Shown: positions 1 to 11,834 of the stretch, one piece after another
Numbering within the stretch: position 1 is the stretch's first letter
Layout: every line of letters begins with the position of its first letter
Assembly (NCBI GenBank): GCA_027422505.1
Contig: JAPQWV010000017.1
Coordinates: 16,369,501 to 16,433,500 of the forward strand
DNA: 64,000 bases
Reading direction: 5' to 3'
From: Craterostigma plantagineum
Lineage: Eukaryota > Streptophyta > Magnoliopsida > Lamiales > Linderniaceae
Program-made: the position numbers and the translations under genes
The notes under the pieces: model-generated
Database searches by the model: none
Told to the model about the DNA's origin: nothing
What the model saw: the letters and a program-made list of their open reading frames with translations, nothing else

Positions 1-37
1 GGCGGGTCCGCGGTTCGCGTGCCAAATTGCCGGCTCT
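1..37. other. Truncated GC-rich sequence at window edge
   Basis: A short GC-rich stretch at the left edge resembles the inner and terminal part of the GC-rich hAT-type MITEs found later in the window. Only one end is visible, so the assignment is a guess. Confidence 0.25.
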
Positions 38-194
38 AATCACAAGCAATCAATATAATAATATTAAATATTCTTAAAAGACGTGTCAAAATATACATTT
101 TTTTACTTTTAATTGTAATACATTATTAAAATATTCAGTTTCTTAAAAACCGCGTTATACTCCAAATGTCCATAAATTAATGGGACGGAGGGAG
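38..194. mobile_element. Truncated Stowaway-like MITE
   Basis: The stretch ends in GGGACGGAGGGAG followed by TA, the usual Stowaway (Tc1/mariner) terminus and target dinucleotide. Its interior, including the word GACGTGTCAAAATATAC, matches the reverse complement of the complete Stowaway-like copy at 41885-42127. The opposite terminus is missing, apparently replaced by the GC-rich sequence at the window edge. Confidence 0.7.
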
Positions 195-252
195 TAGTTA
201 TAGAAAAGTTCTGACAAGGGACTGCTTTAAATGTAAACTTCCCTAATTCTTT

Positions 253-484
253 TTTAGCTGTCAGAACGAATAAATTTGATAGAAATTATTCGAGCTATTT
301 ATTGGTCTTTTCTTAATCTAGTCGCAATAGCAATTTTGATGAATATAGTCGTTACATATTTTTCATAGCACCCACAATGGTTACCAAGGCTATGTTACGT
401 AGCACCTGCGCTAGCGACTAAATTCTTGTATTGACCATCCAATTTTAATTCTCTTTACGTGATCTCATTTTTCTGACAGCTAAA
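253..484. mobile_element. Small element with perfect 14-bp inverted termini
   Basis: TTTAGCTGTCAGAA at 253-266 is matched by its exact reverse complement at 471-484, enclosing about 200 bp of AT-rich DNA with no coding capacity. I could not identify a clean target-site duplication, so the superfamily is undetermined. It could be a MITE or a folded remnant. Confidence 0.5.
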
Positions 485-540
485 TAACCGGAATTAAAAA
501 GATCCTAACATTACATAACAAAGACTAAACTTTGACCATT

Positions 541-943
541 AATGATTGTATTTCATTAGGCCCTGTCAGAAGGTTCATTTAGGATTCACGCCCTGTCAGG
601 AAAAAAAATTAGTTTAAAGGACTCGATTTCTGCAGTACCACTTCATGGCTCTGAAATAACAAAATGTTGAAATTTTGTAACACAAAACGATCATCATGTA
701 CCATTTAATGACCATCCAATACCAGTTCATTTCTGTCGTACCACTTCATTGTTCTGAAATAACAATATGTTGAAAGTTTGTAACAAAAAACGATCATCAT
801 ATACTAGTTCATATAAATTTTATACCACTTTTTTTACGTTGGGTTCTTATCTCTAAATTTTACAGAAATTGGGTCCTTAAACTAAAGTTTTTTCTGCCAG
901 GGTATGAATCTTAAATTAAATTTCTGATGAGCCTGAATTTCCC
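541..943. mobile_element. GGG/TCAGGCCC family element, copy A
   Basis: This short non-autonomous element shares its termini and internal words with the copies at 31765-32169 and 42955-43329. Its terminal blocks carry AGGCCC, CTGTCAG and AAGGACtC words. Between them lie repeats of the word GTACCACTTCATTG and a second word close to ACGATCATCATGTACC. The right end is followed by TTAAAAATA. The left border is not clean and no exact duplication was found, unlike in the other copies. No coding capacity is seen. Confidence 0.55.
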
Positions 944-1935
944 TTAAAAATATCAATTTTGTTTTGGTGATGCAAAGGTCATACTCATTCAATGGGCGTC
1001 CTCAAGTTGCTTAAACAAAAAAAAAAAGAGTATGGTTGCAAATTTTATCATAATAAAATATAAATTGTAAGTATATGATCTTTCTTCTTATATATATAAA
1101 ATAAGTCTGAATCTTACGTCTTCTTCCAAAGTCAAGGGTCAAGTGGGTGGATAAGTATCCAAATCGGCGAGAAGGTAATAACTTATTTTAACATTAAAAA
1201 AAAATCAAAGACCCAAACTTATCACGAGATCATAATTTAGTGAACTATTTTCGCAATTTCTCCATAAAACTTGTTGGGTATAACTAATGACAAAGTGCTT
1301 GTTTGGTAACTCGATTTATATTTAGGAGAGCTTAAATTAATAAGTTTTAAATATACCTTATTAATGAGTATAAAAATGTGGTTGACTAGAGGTTTACTTG
1401 AACCCACGTGTATTTTTATCTAAATTCATCTACATGAGTTTAAAGTTGTTATATTGTAAACTCATGTTTTATATAAACCAATGTACCAAACACACCAACA
1501 CCCTTCAAACCAACAATAAAATTGCGAACTGTCAAACCAAACAAGCACTAAAAGTTCTAGTTTTTATTCTAGATAAATGGTCTTAGGACCAAGCGCCTAC
1601 AACTGCGCCAAATTGCTCTTAGCGTTAGCACCGAGCGTCACGGTTCAATTGCTCTTAGCATTGACAATTATTGCTCAATCTCCACCTTAACCACCTCAAG
1701 TAGTTGGGTATACACCACGCAGAATTCTCATTTCCAATAATAGTCCTCGTAACTCAATTTTTTTCTTTTTTAATAAATACTTAATGGATGGATTCAAAAA
1801 GGAGAAATTTTTAAATTTTCTAACCATCATCATGTTGTTAATATCATAATAGAAGTTACAATACGACTAAGTTAGAAGATCGAAAATATGTAAAGACTAC
1901 ACGAGGACAAACTTATAAAAAAGATCAAATCTTAA
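944..1935. other. AT-rich intergenic DNA
   Basis: No convincing gene is present. The stretch lies downstream of the kinase gene that ends at 1936. It holds A/T homopolymers and one short open frame near 1398-1586 with no recognisable domain. Confidence 0.5.
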
Positions 1936-3396
1936 TCAATCACTCATTTGCATCTTAAGAAACTCCAACTCCATCTCCAAATCAAACCTCTTCTTCTTCT
2001 CATTCTCCAACTCCAACCTCAGCCTCTCATAACCATCTTCTCCGCCGCCCCTAATAATTTCAAGACTATTCTCATCTTCTCCGCCGCCGCCGAGCGAAGA
2101 AATCACTTTCACCACTTCCCTTCTCTGCTCATCCAAACTCTTCTTAAGCGCAATCAATCCCTCCAACACCACCTCGTTGTTGTTACATCCTCGAACAACC
2201 TTCTCATTCCTCATCGCAATGGACCCCGAGGAATTCGACCCTTCTTCAGAAGAGCCCATAAAATTTCCCTTACGATCCTCCGACGATGGAAAAACTGGGT
2301 CCAACTCGAACCCTTCGACGTTAAAGTTCCACCCGCTAATCCTTCTCTGCTTACTACCAACCCTTCTCCCCGCCACGTCATCATCATCCTCATCATCATC
2401 TTCATCGTCGTCACCACTAACCCCAGACAACAACCTAAATCTATTCTCCACGCTGGGCAATCCCTGCAATAAATTCCTAACGAGGTAGTCCTGGCTCTTA
2501 CAGTTCTTGAAGAAGGAGTGCTTCATAAGCTTATCTGCGGAGGGCCTCTTCGACGGGTCTTGGTCGAGGCAAAGCCCGACCATGTCCTTAAAAGCCCGCG
2601 AAAACTTCTTCTTACTCTTCGAATCATGGCCCTTATCGTAATGGTCAGAAAACCTAAACCTCTTTGTGATCTTCATCACTAACGATTTCGAAGGAGGAAG
2701 GTGAGACAAGGGCGGCCTTCCATGGGCCAGTTCTAGGGCTGTGATTCCAAAGGACCATATATCTGCCTTATAGCTATAGCCCGTGTGAGAGTGGATAACC
2801 TCGGGCGCCATCCAATAGGGCGTCCCCGCAATATCGGTGAGCATCAAAGAAGAAGTGCTCCACAATTCGTAGATCGAAGCCGAGACTCCAAAATCGGCGA
2901 GCTTTACGAAGCCATTCGAGTCGACTAAGATATTACCAGCCTTTATGTCTCGGTGTAGGTGGCCTTGGCCATGGAGGTAAGAGAGGGCGTTGAGGACTTC
3001 CTTGAGTACTATGGAGATGCATGGCTCGGTTAGCCCGTCGGGGTAAGAAGAGGACATTATGGACTGTAATGAGCCGCACGACATGAATGGCATGACGACC
3101 CAAAGTTGGTTCTTTACGGTGAATGAGCAGTGGGCTTTGCATATGTTGGGATGGCTCAGTAGGGTTAGGGTTTTGGCCTCTCGGCGTACGTTTTCGAGGT
3201 CCGAGCGGGTCTTTTCGAGGTTGATGGCTTTGATGGCGACGGGGATGGAGTTTAGTGGGATGCAAAGGGCTTTGTAGACTTTTGCGCTGACGCCTTCGCC
3301 GATTAGGTTGAGGAGTTTGTAGGAGTTCGAGTCGAGTGGGTAATTGTTGTTGATGTTGTTTTCTTCTTGTTTGTCTATGTGGTGAAGGGAAGACAT
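1936..3396 (-). CDS. BLUS1: STE20-type Ser/Thr kinase, BLUS1-like
   Basis: An intact intronless frame encodes 486 residues, about the length I recall for Arabidopsis BLUE LIGHT SIGNALING1. That kinase is phosphorylated by phototropins in guard cells and promotes stomatal opening. The kinase domain spans about residues 26-300. It has a glycine loop GEGVSAKVY at 33-41, the ATP lysine in VAIKA (K56), HRDIKAGN at 148-155, DFG at 168-170 and the GCK-type activation segment GTPYWMAPE at 191-199. The C-terminal part has an Asp/Glu run coded by a GAT/GAC microsatellite, then a charged, probably coiled-coil tail, as in BLUS1. The paralogue group is small, so orthology is likely but not proven. Catalytic residues are all present. 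Confidence 0.85.
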   Translation of the reverse strand: MSSLHHIDKQEENNINNNYPLDSNSYKLLNLIGEGVSAKVYKALCIPLNSIPVAIKAINLEKTRSDLENVRREAKTLTLLSHPNICKAHCSFTVKNQLWVVMPFMSCGSLQSIMSSSYPDGLTEPCISIVLKEVLNALSYLHGQGHLHRDIKAGNILVDSNGFVKLADFGVSASIYELWSTSSLMLTDIAGTPYWMAPEVIHSHTGYSYKADIWSFGITALELAHGRPPLSHLPPSKSLVMKITKRFRFSDHYDKGHDSKSKKKFSRAFKDMVGLCLDQDPSKRPSADKLMKHSFFKNCKSQDYLVRNLLQGLPSVENRFRLLSGVSGDDDEDDDEDDDDVAGRRVGSKQRRISGWNFNVEGFELDPVFPSSEDRKGNFMGSSEEGSNSSGSIAMRNEKVVRGCNNNEVVLEGLIALKKSLDEQRREVVKVISSLGGGGEDENSLEIIRGGGEDGYERLRLELENEKKKRFDLEMELEFLKMQMSD

Positions 3397-3990
3397 TGGT
3401 TGTAAGGGAAATTAGTGTGGCTTTGAGTTCTTCCTTTGAGATGTTTATTAGGGTTTTGAGTGCAAGAATATGGTGTGTATTTATTGATGTACCGTGAAGA
3501 AGATGAGATAAAAAAAAAAAAAGGGGTTTGTAATAGGGGGAAATTATGATAAGGTGGGGGAGAGCTGGCATGAGTTTTCCGTGAGAGCTTTGATGAATGG
3601 AGCTTTCTTAGATTCATCAATGGTGATGTTTTCCGTATAGAAGGTGGGGTTTGATTCATGTGATTTTTTCAACCGTTTTTTCATTTCTTAGTCTGATTTA
3701 ATTTATAGTAAAGAGATACGTGGCGATTAAGGGTTTGATAAAAGCACATTCTTGACATAAATATATATTATTTTGGTGAATTTGTTCTATATAAGGCAGT
3801 GTTCAGTGTACTTCAAGAGATGCTTGTGAAGCAAATAGAGAGAAAGCGAAACCTAGAATGGAGAAGAAATAGGACAAACAAAAGGTTGTATGCGAAGAAC
3901 CACAACTTCAACATATAATTTATTAATGAGTAGAATACTACTGTTTCTCTGCTAGAAAATTAGATCAATTGTGCCCTTCGCAGTTGATGG
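3397..3990. other. 5' flank of the BLUS1-like gene
   Basis: This is the promoter and 5' UTR side of the kinase gene. No other gene is seen; overlapping short frames are shadows. Confidence 0.4.
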
Positions 3991-4103
3991 CCGGGAACAA
4001 AACCGTATTGAGATTATTTAATCTCACATCTAGAAACTAACTTTCCCTACTCAATACATAAAAATCAAATATGCCTCCCCTCTCAATTTAACATGGTATC
4101 AGA
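3990..4103 (+). mobile_element. LTR-end and primer-binding-site relic
   Basis: TTTAACA ending at 4093 is followed directly by TGGTATCAGA (4094-4103). That is the usual plant primer-binding site complementary to initiator methionine tRNA, placed as expected right after an LTR. No gag-pol frame follows, so this is a scrap of an old LTR retrotransposon. The left extent is uncertain. Confidence 0.5.
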
Positions 4104-4631
4104 ATAGTTCGATTTTGCATTTAATCACGCTTAGACTCAGAGCCACTCTATTTTATGTCCACATGGTACATAGCCTTTGAACCGTACCACACATGAGGAG
4201 CGTATTGAGATTATTTATCATACTTCAGCTAACTATCACCCCAGTCAATATATAAATCAAAGAGGTCTCTCCTGGTATCACCAATCGGGTTTCAATTTAA
4301 CAAAAATAAGATGAAACCCCCATTTATATGTTGGACTATGACCTTTGATACATCCTTGAACAATTACTCATCAGTACTGCTCGTCTATCTCCATTAGAAT
4401 AAGTGATTAAACTCGCAAGTTTGTAAGAAAATAATTCTCTCTATCTTGGAGCCTTGAAAGAAAAATCCTTCTGAAAATTTTTTATGTGAATTTGTAACAT
4501 TATAGTAAAAATGGATTGGTCATACATATCTAATAATTTAGAATAGAATATCAACTACTCAGGGATTTTATCTTCGAAACCCATTGGAAGGAGCATTGCA
4601 AGAGAAATCATAGAGAAATGATCGAATCTTC

Positions 4632-5440
4632 CACTACAAAAAAAAACACGCCTAGCGACTACAAATATTAGCCGCTAAACTGATATATTAGTCGCTAAAC
4701 TAAATTAGTGACTACATCAGCGACTACTAAGCGTAGTCGCTAAAGCCATTGTCGCTGATTGGATGTGGTCGCTAATCAGCGACAACCGCGACAAATACTT
4801 TGTAGTCGCTATTTTGGCGACTAATTGCGACTAATGTTGTGGTCGGAAAACTCCGACTACACTTGTGGTCGCTGGTTTGCATCCTCCAGTCGCTATTTGC
4901 TGATCGCTGAAGCTCAATTGTGTAGTCGCGGATTGGTAATTTGTAATCGCTATCTTAGTCGCTAATCACCAATTTTCTGCATTTAATTAATTAATTTTAC
5001 AAATAAATTATATAAATATAAAAATTATAAGTACACACGAAAAAAAGATCCATTCGATAATCCAAAAGTCGAATACAAGAAAATAAATTCAAACGGGAAT
5101 AAACCAGCGGAATAAATGCCAATAAAGTCGCCAACATCAAATAAGAAGCTCGACACAAATCTAAGAACTACGCCAAACCGTGGCCGGATCCCCCGTCCGG
5201 AAAGTCGTCGTGGCGTTGAACATTTATGTTCAGTGACGCCGCTGCAGCACATGTCTGCGTGTCATCCACAAGATTCGACTCGACTGCGTCAGAACCACGC
5301 GACTCATTACCGACGCCAGCTGCTTCAAGTCGTGCCTCGAGCTCATTGCATTTTCTCTCCACCGCGTCAAGCCGCGCCTGCATCGCTACCAACAACTCTT
5401 GTGTCTGGATGTGAAGGTGCTCGAAAATTGGTCAAATGTT
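4632..5440 (-). mobile_element. CACTA (En/Spm) transposon end fragment
   Basis: The fragment opens with CACTACAAAAAAAA at 4632, the hallmark CACTA terminus. About 300 bp follow that are packed with both orientations of the subterminal word (T)AGCGACTA. On the minus strand at about 5168-5395 lies a short frame with a heptad-like run (residues QARLDAVERKCNELEARLE), resembling the C-terminus of plant En/Spm-type transposases. The opposite CACTA terminus is not visible, so this is a truncated 3' end. The transposase assignment rests on family resemblance only. Confidence 0.75.
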
Positions 5441-5946
5441 TTATTTATTTATTTATTTTATTTTTTTACTGGATGTGAAGGAAGATTATTGTGATAAATT
5501 AATAACATGTCTTTAAAGAATAAATTAAAATTTATTCCATGATAAAATATTCAAATATTACAATAAATTGAATAATGGGCATAATACATTTAGGTCTATG
5601 CCCAATTATAGTTCATCCTCGTATGACATTACTCAGGAGAATTCTCACATGTGTGACATCCCAAGTCCACGACGCAGAATACAATAAAAGAAGTATTCTA
5701 GGGAATTCGAACTCGTAACGTCCATCGATGTCATAATGTGGCCACTTAACGTTCCATCAGATACGGATTCAAATAATGAAATATGGTGTTATGGTCACCT
5801 TTCCTTTCACCAAATCACCATCCATATAAACTTTAAGAGAAGACAACATATGGAATACACTAAATTGCATACAGCTTCTAACCTAACCTGTAAATCCATT
5901 CCAAGATTCAATCAACCTCGAACGAACCTAAGCCCGCCTTAGTTAG
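5441..5946. other. Intergenic DNA
   Basis: AT-rich DNA between the CACTA fragment and the stop codon of the RRM-like gene. No gene was recognised. Confidence 0.4.
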
Positions 5947-8592
5947 CTAAGCCTTGAAAGCTCTGTGTAAGAAGTCGTGCTGTGTGGAGGCAAAGTCGTA
6001 CGTGTTTGGTACCTGAATCACCTTACGCAATAAAGACCAAGCAGTAGCTTCCACATGCTCTCGTCCCTCTCTATCAAGCCATAGAGCTAATAACACGTCC
6101 GTTGGAAACCATGGGGCGGGCTCCACCTTCAATATCCTACCTTCCAATTCGTACCCATTCAATCTGAGAAAAAAAAAAGAAACCCATAAAATTTAACTTC
6201 TCTCGACATATCTTGGATGAATCTAACAGTGGTATGGCAGAAAGAAAAAGAAGCATCTTTCCTAGTGGTATGGCAGAAAGAAAAAGAAGCATCTTTCCTC
6301 GTACTATATAAGGATAAGGAATCACCTGTTTATTATGGTTAGCATGTTTGGCCACTCATCGAGTGCAAAGTTAACGTCAAGGATACCGCCAGATCGTTGG
6401 GCGATCGATCTAATCTTACCCAGTGATTTACACAGTTCAACTGTTTGAAAGCGAATGGGTTCTGCTTCCATGAACCTGACAATTGTGGTTTGAGGGGAAT
6501 CAATCCTTAGAATTCTCAAGTTCTTCCCCATGACATTGATGGACTGTTTCACGAGAGCTTTTTCTTTGCCGAGTTCTGTCTGTAATAAGAGAAAGATTCA
6601 TACATGAGCGCAAATGTAAGCATTACGAGCACCTAAAAGGTACATACACATGTATGGATGCTTATTACCTCGAATTCCACATACGCCGCAGAATAATTGG
6701 ACCCGAAGAAGCAACCAGACACTTTGCTCTCACAGGGCGAAAGCTTCTTTGAGATGACCTGTGGTTATCTCATGAGACAATCCTTCTAGCTTGACTGTCC
6801 TTGCTGGGAATTTTATTAAAGCAGCGGGGGCCAAAGGGTCGCCCAACAACCTAGGAGGGGCGGTAACATTTGGAAGTGAAGTGTCAGGTGTTAACATCAC
6901 TATAGAACCACCACGTTGTTTAAATCCTTCTTCAATGTTTTTTCCCTGAATCAAAACAGAAAAGCTGAAGATAGATCGCATAGCCCAGCAAAATCACTGC
7001 CTTTTTTCCAAATGAAAAGGAAAAGGACAATAAAAACTGACCTTGAAATAAACGTGGGCAGCTCTGAGTGAAGGCCCGCTGCAACTCACAAAATCCACAT
7101 TGGAAATCCTTCTCTCTCGCCCAAGTAACTCCTCTATGGTCCTCATGGTTGAAGAGCTATCAAGGAACCATAAAGTTACTTTGTTTTCCTTGGATTCTTC
7201 CCTAACTCTCACTACTTCTTCCACCTGCTTTCGCTTTAAATTTGGATAGGATGGAGCGTGAACAGTCGAATTGAGATCAATATCAGACTCTCCAGAATCA
7301 GCAAGTGATGCGTCCTCCCCATGATCGCAAAGATCAGTAGTTGCCTCAGAGGCTGCATTTTCATGAGGTCCAATAGAGCCAGTCAAGCCCCTCATATCTG
7401 AATGGTTATTCATATCCGTCCCACACAATTTCTCTTCATGCTCTAGAGATTGAAAAGAAGATATTGTGGTCTTTGGCTTCACAATATCATCTTCAGCTTC
7501 TTCAGGAACTGATTCTACAGAAGACTCTTTAAGATCATCAGATTCATCTTGTGAGCTATGGGAGAAAGAAGACGATTCTACTCCTTCAAGCATTTGAATT
7601 AGATGCCCCAGTGAATTGGGTCCACGTTGTAATGTAGGAAGCTCTTTCTCCAACTCACCATCTCGTGGGCGCTGTTTTTGCTCGCCGTGCAATAAGTTGG
7701 TGAATTGCGACATTATATTTATCGCCTTTGGATTTGCAAATTTTGCACAACTCAAGATTGCATCTGAGAGCTTTTGTGTATAATTGTTTTCCTCATATTG
7801 GTTATGAAATACATTGTTTAATCTTTTAGCGTGACTCGAGCCACTATATGCAGCCGATTCCTTCTTAACCAGTGCTCCATCTGAAAACTCGGATACTGTC
7901 TCGTCCTTAACATGGGTTACCATCTGATCGTTCTTTGGCTCCCTGCAATAGATAGGATAGTTAACTTTTCATCGTGCAACTAGAGCCAGTATAAGCTGCC
8001 AATGTCTTCCTAACAAATGCTGCAAACGAATGTCTTTTGTTTCAGAAGGCATAGAGATCAAAGGCATATTAAAATGAGCAAAGGGTTTACGAGAAACAAA
8101 CCATAGAACTGGAAATAAAGCAGAAGAATATTTTTGTACATGAACATGTAGGGAGAAAGAGGCAAGATTTATAGCACTAACAGAACAATCAAACCTTTTT
8201 ATCAACCGTGTTTTTGTACCATCATCATTGGATCATTTCACGCTCACAAACAAATCAATCACTCAACTAACCTCTTAGTTATTTTCTCAATCTCCTTTGA
8301 CATTCCAAGATTCTAATCGGATTTAGCATCAAACCAAAATCCACAACAAATATCTACTGTCTAGTTTCCATTATGTGTAGACCGATTAAGTGAAAGCTGG
8401 TATACATATCAGCGCACACTAGTTGCCTATAACAATCGCTGGTAGATTCAAAATCTTCATATGATGAACTTCCCGTTACATAGAAAGAGAAACCCAGAAT
8501 CACGAACATGCATATAGCTGAGAAACAACATAAAAAGAATAAAAAAAACAAAAGTAATGTTACCCTTTCACCAGTGGTTCATCAATCGCCAT
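5947..8592 (-). CDS. RRM-like nuclear protein, one apparent frameshift
   Basis: Five coding exons with GT-AG borders can be assembled: 8592-8564, 7942-7042, 6945-6669, 6579-6326 and 6163-5947. The product would be about 558 residues. The N-terminal 200 residues are acidic and Ser-rich. The C-terminal half holds three RRM-like folds, beginning near VTLWFLDSS, VKLEGLSHEIT and TTIVRFMEA. Exon 3 reads in one frame to residues KEAFAL and then meets TGA at about 6730. Dropping one base restores CESKVSGCFF...AAYVEFE, the natural continuation of the fold, and exons 4-5 are open in that frame. This is a true lesion, an allele or a base-call error. I do not recognise a named orthologue. It is divergent from the neighbouring neuroguidin gene. 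Confidence 0.65.
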
Positions 8593-9317
8593 TTGTGTTT
8601 CCTCTTCACCAACATCCTTCATCAGCTGGGTTTCTCTATCGATTCCTCCATTCGAACAAAATGATTCACATTGTCTTGACAATATCATCGGAAACCCTGT
8701 GACGAAGACAAGAATAATACCGATCGATTATGTCCCAAAATTGGAAAAATACATAAATGAGCATTTCTGAAATAAATTTTACTTAATCTGCAGAATCGAA
8801 AGGGTACTTGGAGCTGAAGAAGACGAGAGAGGGCCATCTTTGAGAATGGAGTGTAGCCAAAGGGCTTTTCAGTGGTTTATTGTTGGAAAACTCAAATGAC
8901 ATAAATAACCCCAAAATGATAGTAAGTATGTATGCCTTATTACTTGGGCTCTTGTACGTGGCCCATTTATCATACAGTGCCAATAGTAATACCCAAATGC
9001 TATAAAACCCTAATCAAAGAGCATATCGAGATTGGTTGAACTTCGTACTTCTCGTTTCCAATTCAATCAATTTGGCTTTGGCACCTCCTTCGTTGACCGA
9101 GTTATTCAATTGTGTAAGTTCTGCTTCTCTGTTGTCTTCTGTTGTGGAGTTTCACATTTGCATATAATTTAACACGACATGGTTAATTCTTGCTGGATTT
9201 TGCGTTTTACCTTCAGTAAGGTAGTTTATGTCTATCTTCGCTAGAACTCTCTTAGTTGAATCGTCTCTTTTTTTTCTCCTTTTAATTCTCCGGGTTTCTA
9301 TTCTCAGGCACGGCAAT
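8593..9317. promoter_or_regulatory. Bidirectional promoter with site II and telo-box
   Basis: About 725 bp separate two divergent start codons. TGGGCT lies at 8945-8950, GGCCCA (site II, TGGGCC on the other strand) at 8960-8965 and AAACCCTAA (telo-box) at 9005-9013. Site II plus telo-box is the known plant promoter pairing of ribosomal-protein and ribosome-biogenesis genes. That fits the neuroguidin/LCP5-like gene to the right. A 5' UTR intron of that gene may occupy part of 9115-9307. Confidence 0.65.
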
Positions 9318-11586
9318 ATGCAAGACTCCGGGGAAGTTCCCGGATATGATGAAATTGCCAGGTATACATAACACTTTTGAAGTTATTTTAAATCATGTTA
9401 GATTTTCGAAGTTACAATCCTTTCGATCGATTTCCTCAGGGAAGCTCCTCAGTTGGTTGTGGTTTTGAAGGAAATGAAAGAGGGTTTGGATATTGTGAGA
9501 AACAAAATACAGGCTTTGACTTCTAAGGTGAGACCACGTGTAATTGCTTATTGCGTGTGCATTGGGAATTATGTGATGTTTATTTTTCACCTAAATCATT
9601 ATTGATTTCATGTTTTCCTATATAGCTTAGCTGTTACTGTAAGATGTTCCCTGATTTGGATACTGTGAGAAACATGTTTTCAAGTTTTTTGATAGCACTC
9701 AGTTGTCTATATGAACTAGATGAGCCACCGTTATATTTGGCTTATCTGTGCAACATTATGTTAATATAGCTACAATTCTCGTGGACTTTCTTTTGTCATA
9801 TTTACTTTATTTACTAGATTTGTTACTTCGCCGTGCAGGTGAAAGCAAACAATTTCCCAACATCAGAAGGGATAAGCTACCTAGAGGTTAAACACTTGCT
9901 ACTCCTTAATTATTGCCAGTCACTTGTCTACTTTCTACTACGCAAGGCTAAAGGGCTATCAATTCAAGGCCATCCAGTGGTTCGGAGTCTTGTTGAGTTG
10001 AGGTTATTTTTGGAAAAGGTATATAAATACGTATCTACATCTTGATTTTTTAATTGAGGCAAACTGGCAAATGTCGTGGACTAAATACATACGTGCGCTT
10101 ATTGTCGTTTACAGTATCTTTGGATGTTGATCTGATCTTCCCTTGTTTAATGTAGATTCGGCCGATTGATAAGAAACTAAAATACCAAATTCAAAAGCTG
10201 ACGAATAATACAACAGCTGAGAAACAGAAAGATGCAGTCGAGAAGGAGGCAAATTATTCTCAGAAGTCCGAAGACTTGCTTAAATATCGCCCCAATCCGG
10301 ACCTTCTTGTTAGCAAAGTAAATCCGGTTGAAGAGGTGAGCTCAACCACTGTCATTGAGAAATTTCTCGTGACTATAGCTATAGTATTCGATCAATCTTT
10401 TCTCAACTTCTCTGATTTATTGGTTTTTAATATTTTCATAGTCAGCCGTTGAAATTAAGGAATCTAAATATGATATCTTCTTTCCAACTATTAAACTTCT
10501 TTTTCAGGAAGGTGGAGGTGTGTACAAACCCCCCAAATTCGCTCCATCGTTTATGGATGATAGTAAGACTGCAAGACAAGAGAGAAACGCCCTGAGAAAA
10601 GAACAAGGCGCTCTGCGACAAGCCAAGGACAGTCCGTATTTTAGGGAGTTGATGGAGGATCTTGAGGGAAGACCCGAAGAGGTTTGTGGATGGATTGAGA
10701 ATGTCCTTTTTCTCGTCTTTGAAATAATTTCCCCTTTGTAATCCATTACTGAACTGCAAAGCAATATAGGTTAGGGAACACATTGGACCTGATAGCAGGG
10801 ACATGATGAGATACATTTCAAAGATGGAAGAGCGTGAACGACAAGAAGAAGAATTCTTCACTCGCGCCCCTCTTACCAAGGCCGATAAAGCCAAGATGAA
10901 ACAGCTGAAGAAGCCTAGGAATGGGTAAGTCCCTCTTGTAGCATTATTAGTACTTTCTTATTATGGTTTGAGTTACTCATGCATTACTTCTATTCTTTTT
11001 CCTTTTTGTTTTGGGATGTCAACATGCCGATATGCTAATGAGGCTTCTCTTCATTGATACCAGGTTACTTGGGCTGACAGAAAGTTTGTTTGACGAGATA
11101 AAGAATTTACCTATAGATGGGATAAGGAATGAGCAACCAGCGAGCTTTAATAACAATGAGAATTTCGGAGGGAGAAAATTCAGGAAACGCAAGGTATATA
11201 TGTCTTTGAATATATCTCTCTGCATACTTGCACATGTTCATGCGCATGCTTACGTAATCACCAACCCGTCAGTGTATCTGAGGTGGAAACTTGTTTAAAA
11301 CGTGATTTTCTAGTAAGGGAAGCTGATGGAATGAAAATCCTTGTGTTGTGTGAGAAGAACAATACTGTCCGATACCGTTTTAGCTTAGCTCACATTGAAA
11401 AGTGAGTGGAAAAGTTATCTGAACTGTGGGCGATTAATCAAAACCTACCAAAGAAGGATTTAGGAGTTTATTAGAATCCCACATAATCTGAACTTGATTG
11501 TCCTTCAGTGCTGGAAACAAATATAAACCATTGCACGCATCAGATTGATTTACTTGGTGAATGGCTATTTACAGCGGAAGCATTGA
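9318..11586 (+). CDS. Neuroguidin/LCP5-like Sas10/Utp3/C1D protein
   Basis: Eight exons join in phase: 9318-9361, 9440-9527, 9839-10018, 10156-10335, 10508-10681, 10770-10924, 11064-11193 and 11575-11586. The product has 320 residues. The N-terminal Sas10/Utp3/C1D domain includes SEGISYLEVKHLLLLNYCQ and HPVVRSLVELRLFLEK. The middle has the conserved YRPNPDLL and YKPPKFAPSFMDD stretches, and the C-terminus is basic (GGRKFRKRKRKH). This is the layout of yeast LCP5 and animal neuroguidin, nucleolar proteins of the small-subunit processome needed for pre-18S rRNA processing. Length fits the family. The telo-box promoter supports the role. The last coding exon is only 12 bases. Confidence 0.88.
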
Positions 11587-11834
11587 GCCCGAGAAGACAA
11601 CCAGCCGATGATGAAGATGATGCACAAGAAAATTTCAGAAAAAGAGATTTATCGTATTTATAATTATACTTATTTACTACAGCTCTGGGCTTGGTAGCTT
11701 TATTGCATGAGGTTCATCCCTATTCTATTGTGCTGCTTATTATCGACGACGACAACTCGTAGCTCGAACTTGTACTTGATCATGTGTGATCATTTTTCTC
11801 GTCTTTTGTCTATGACTTTTTTTCGCACCTTATA

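Noticed and set aside
494..502. TTAAAAAGA as the left target duplication of copy A
   Set aside because: It differs from TTAAAAATA on the right, and the sequence after it lacks the family terminus, so the border was left open.
1948..2488. Plus-strand frames opposite the BLUS1-like gene
   Set aside because: They are shadows of the kinase reading frame; the Ser and Ile runs come from the acidic codon repeat.
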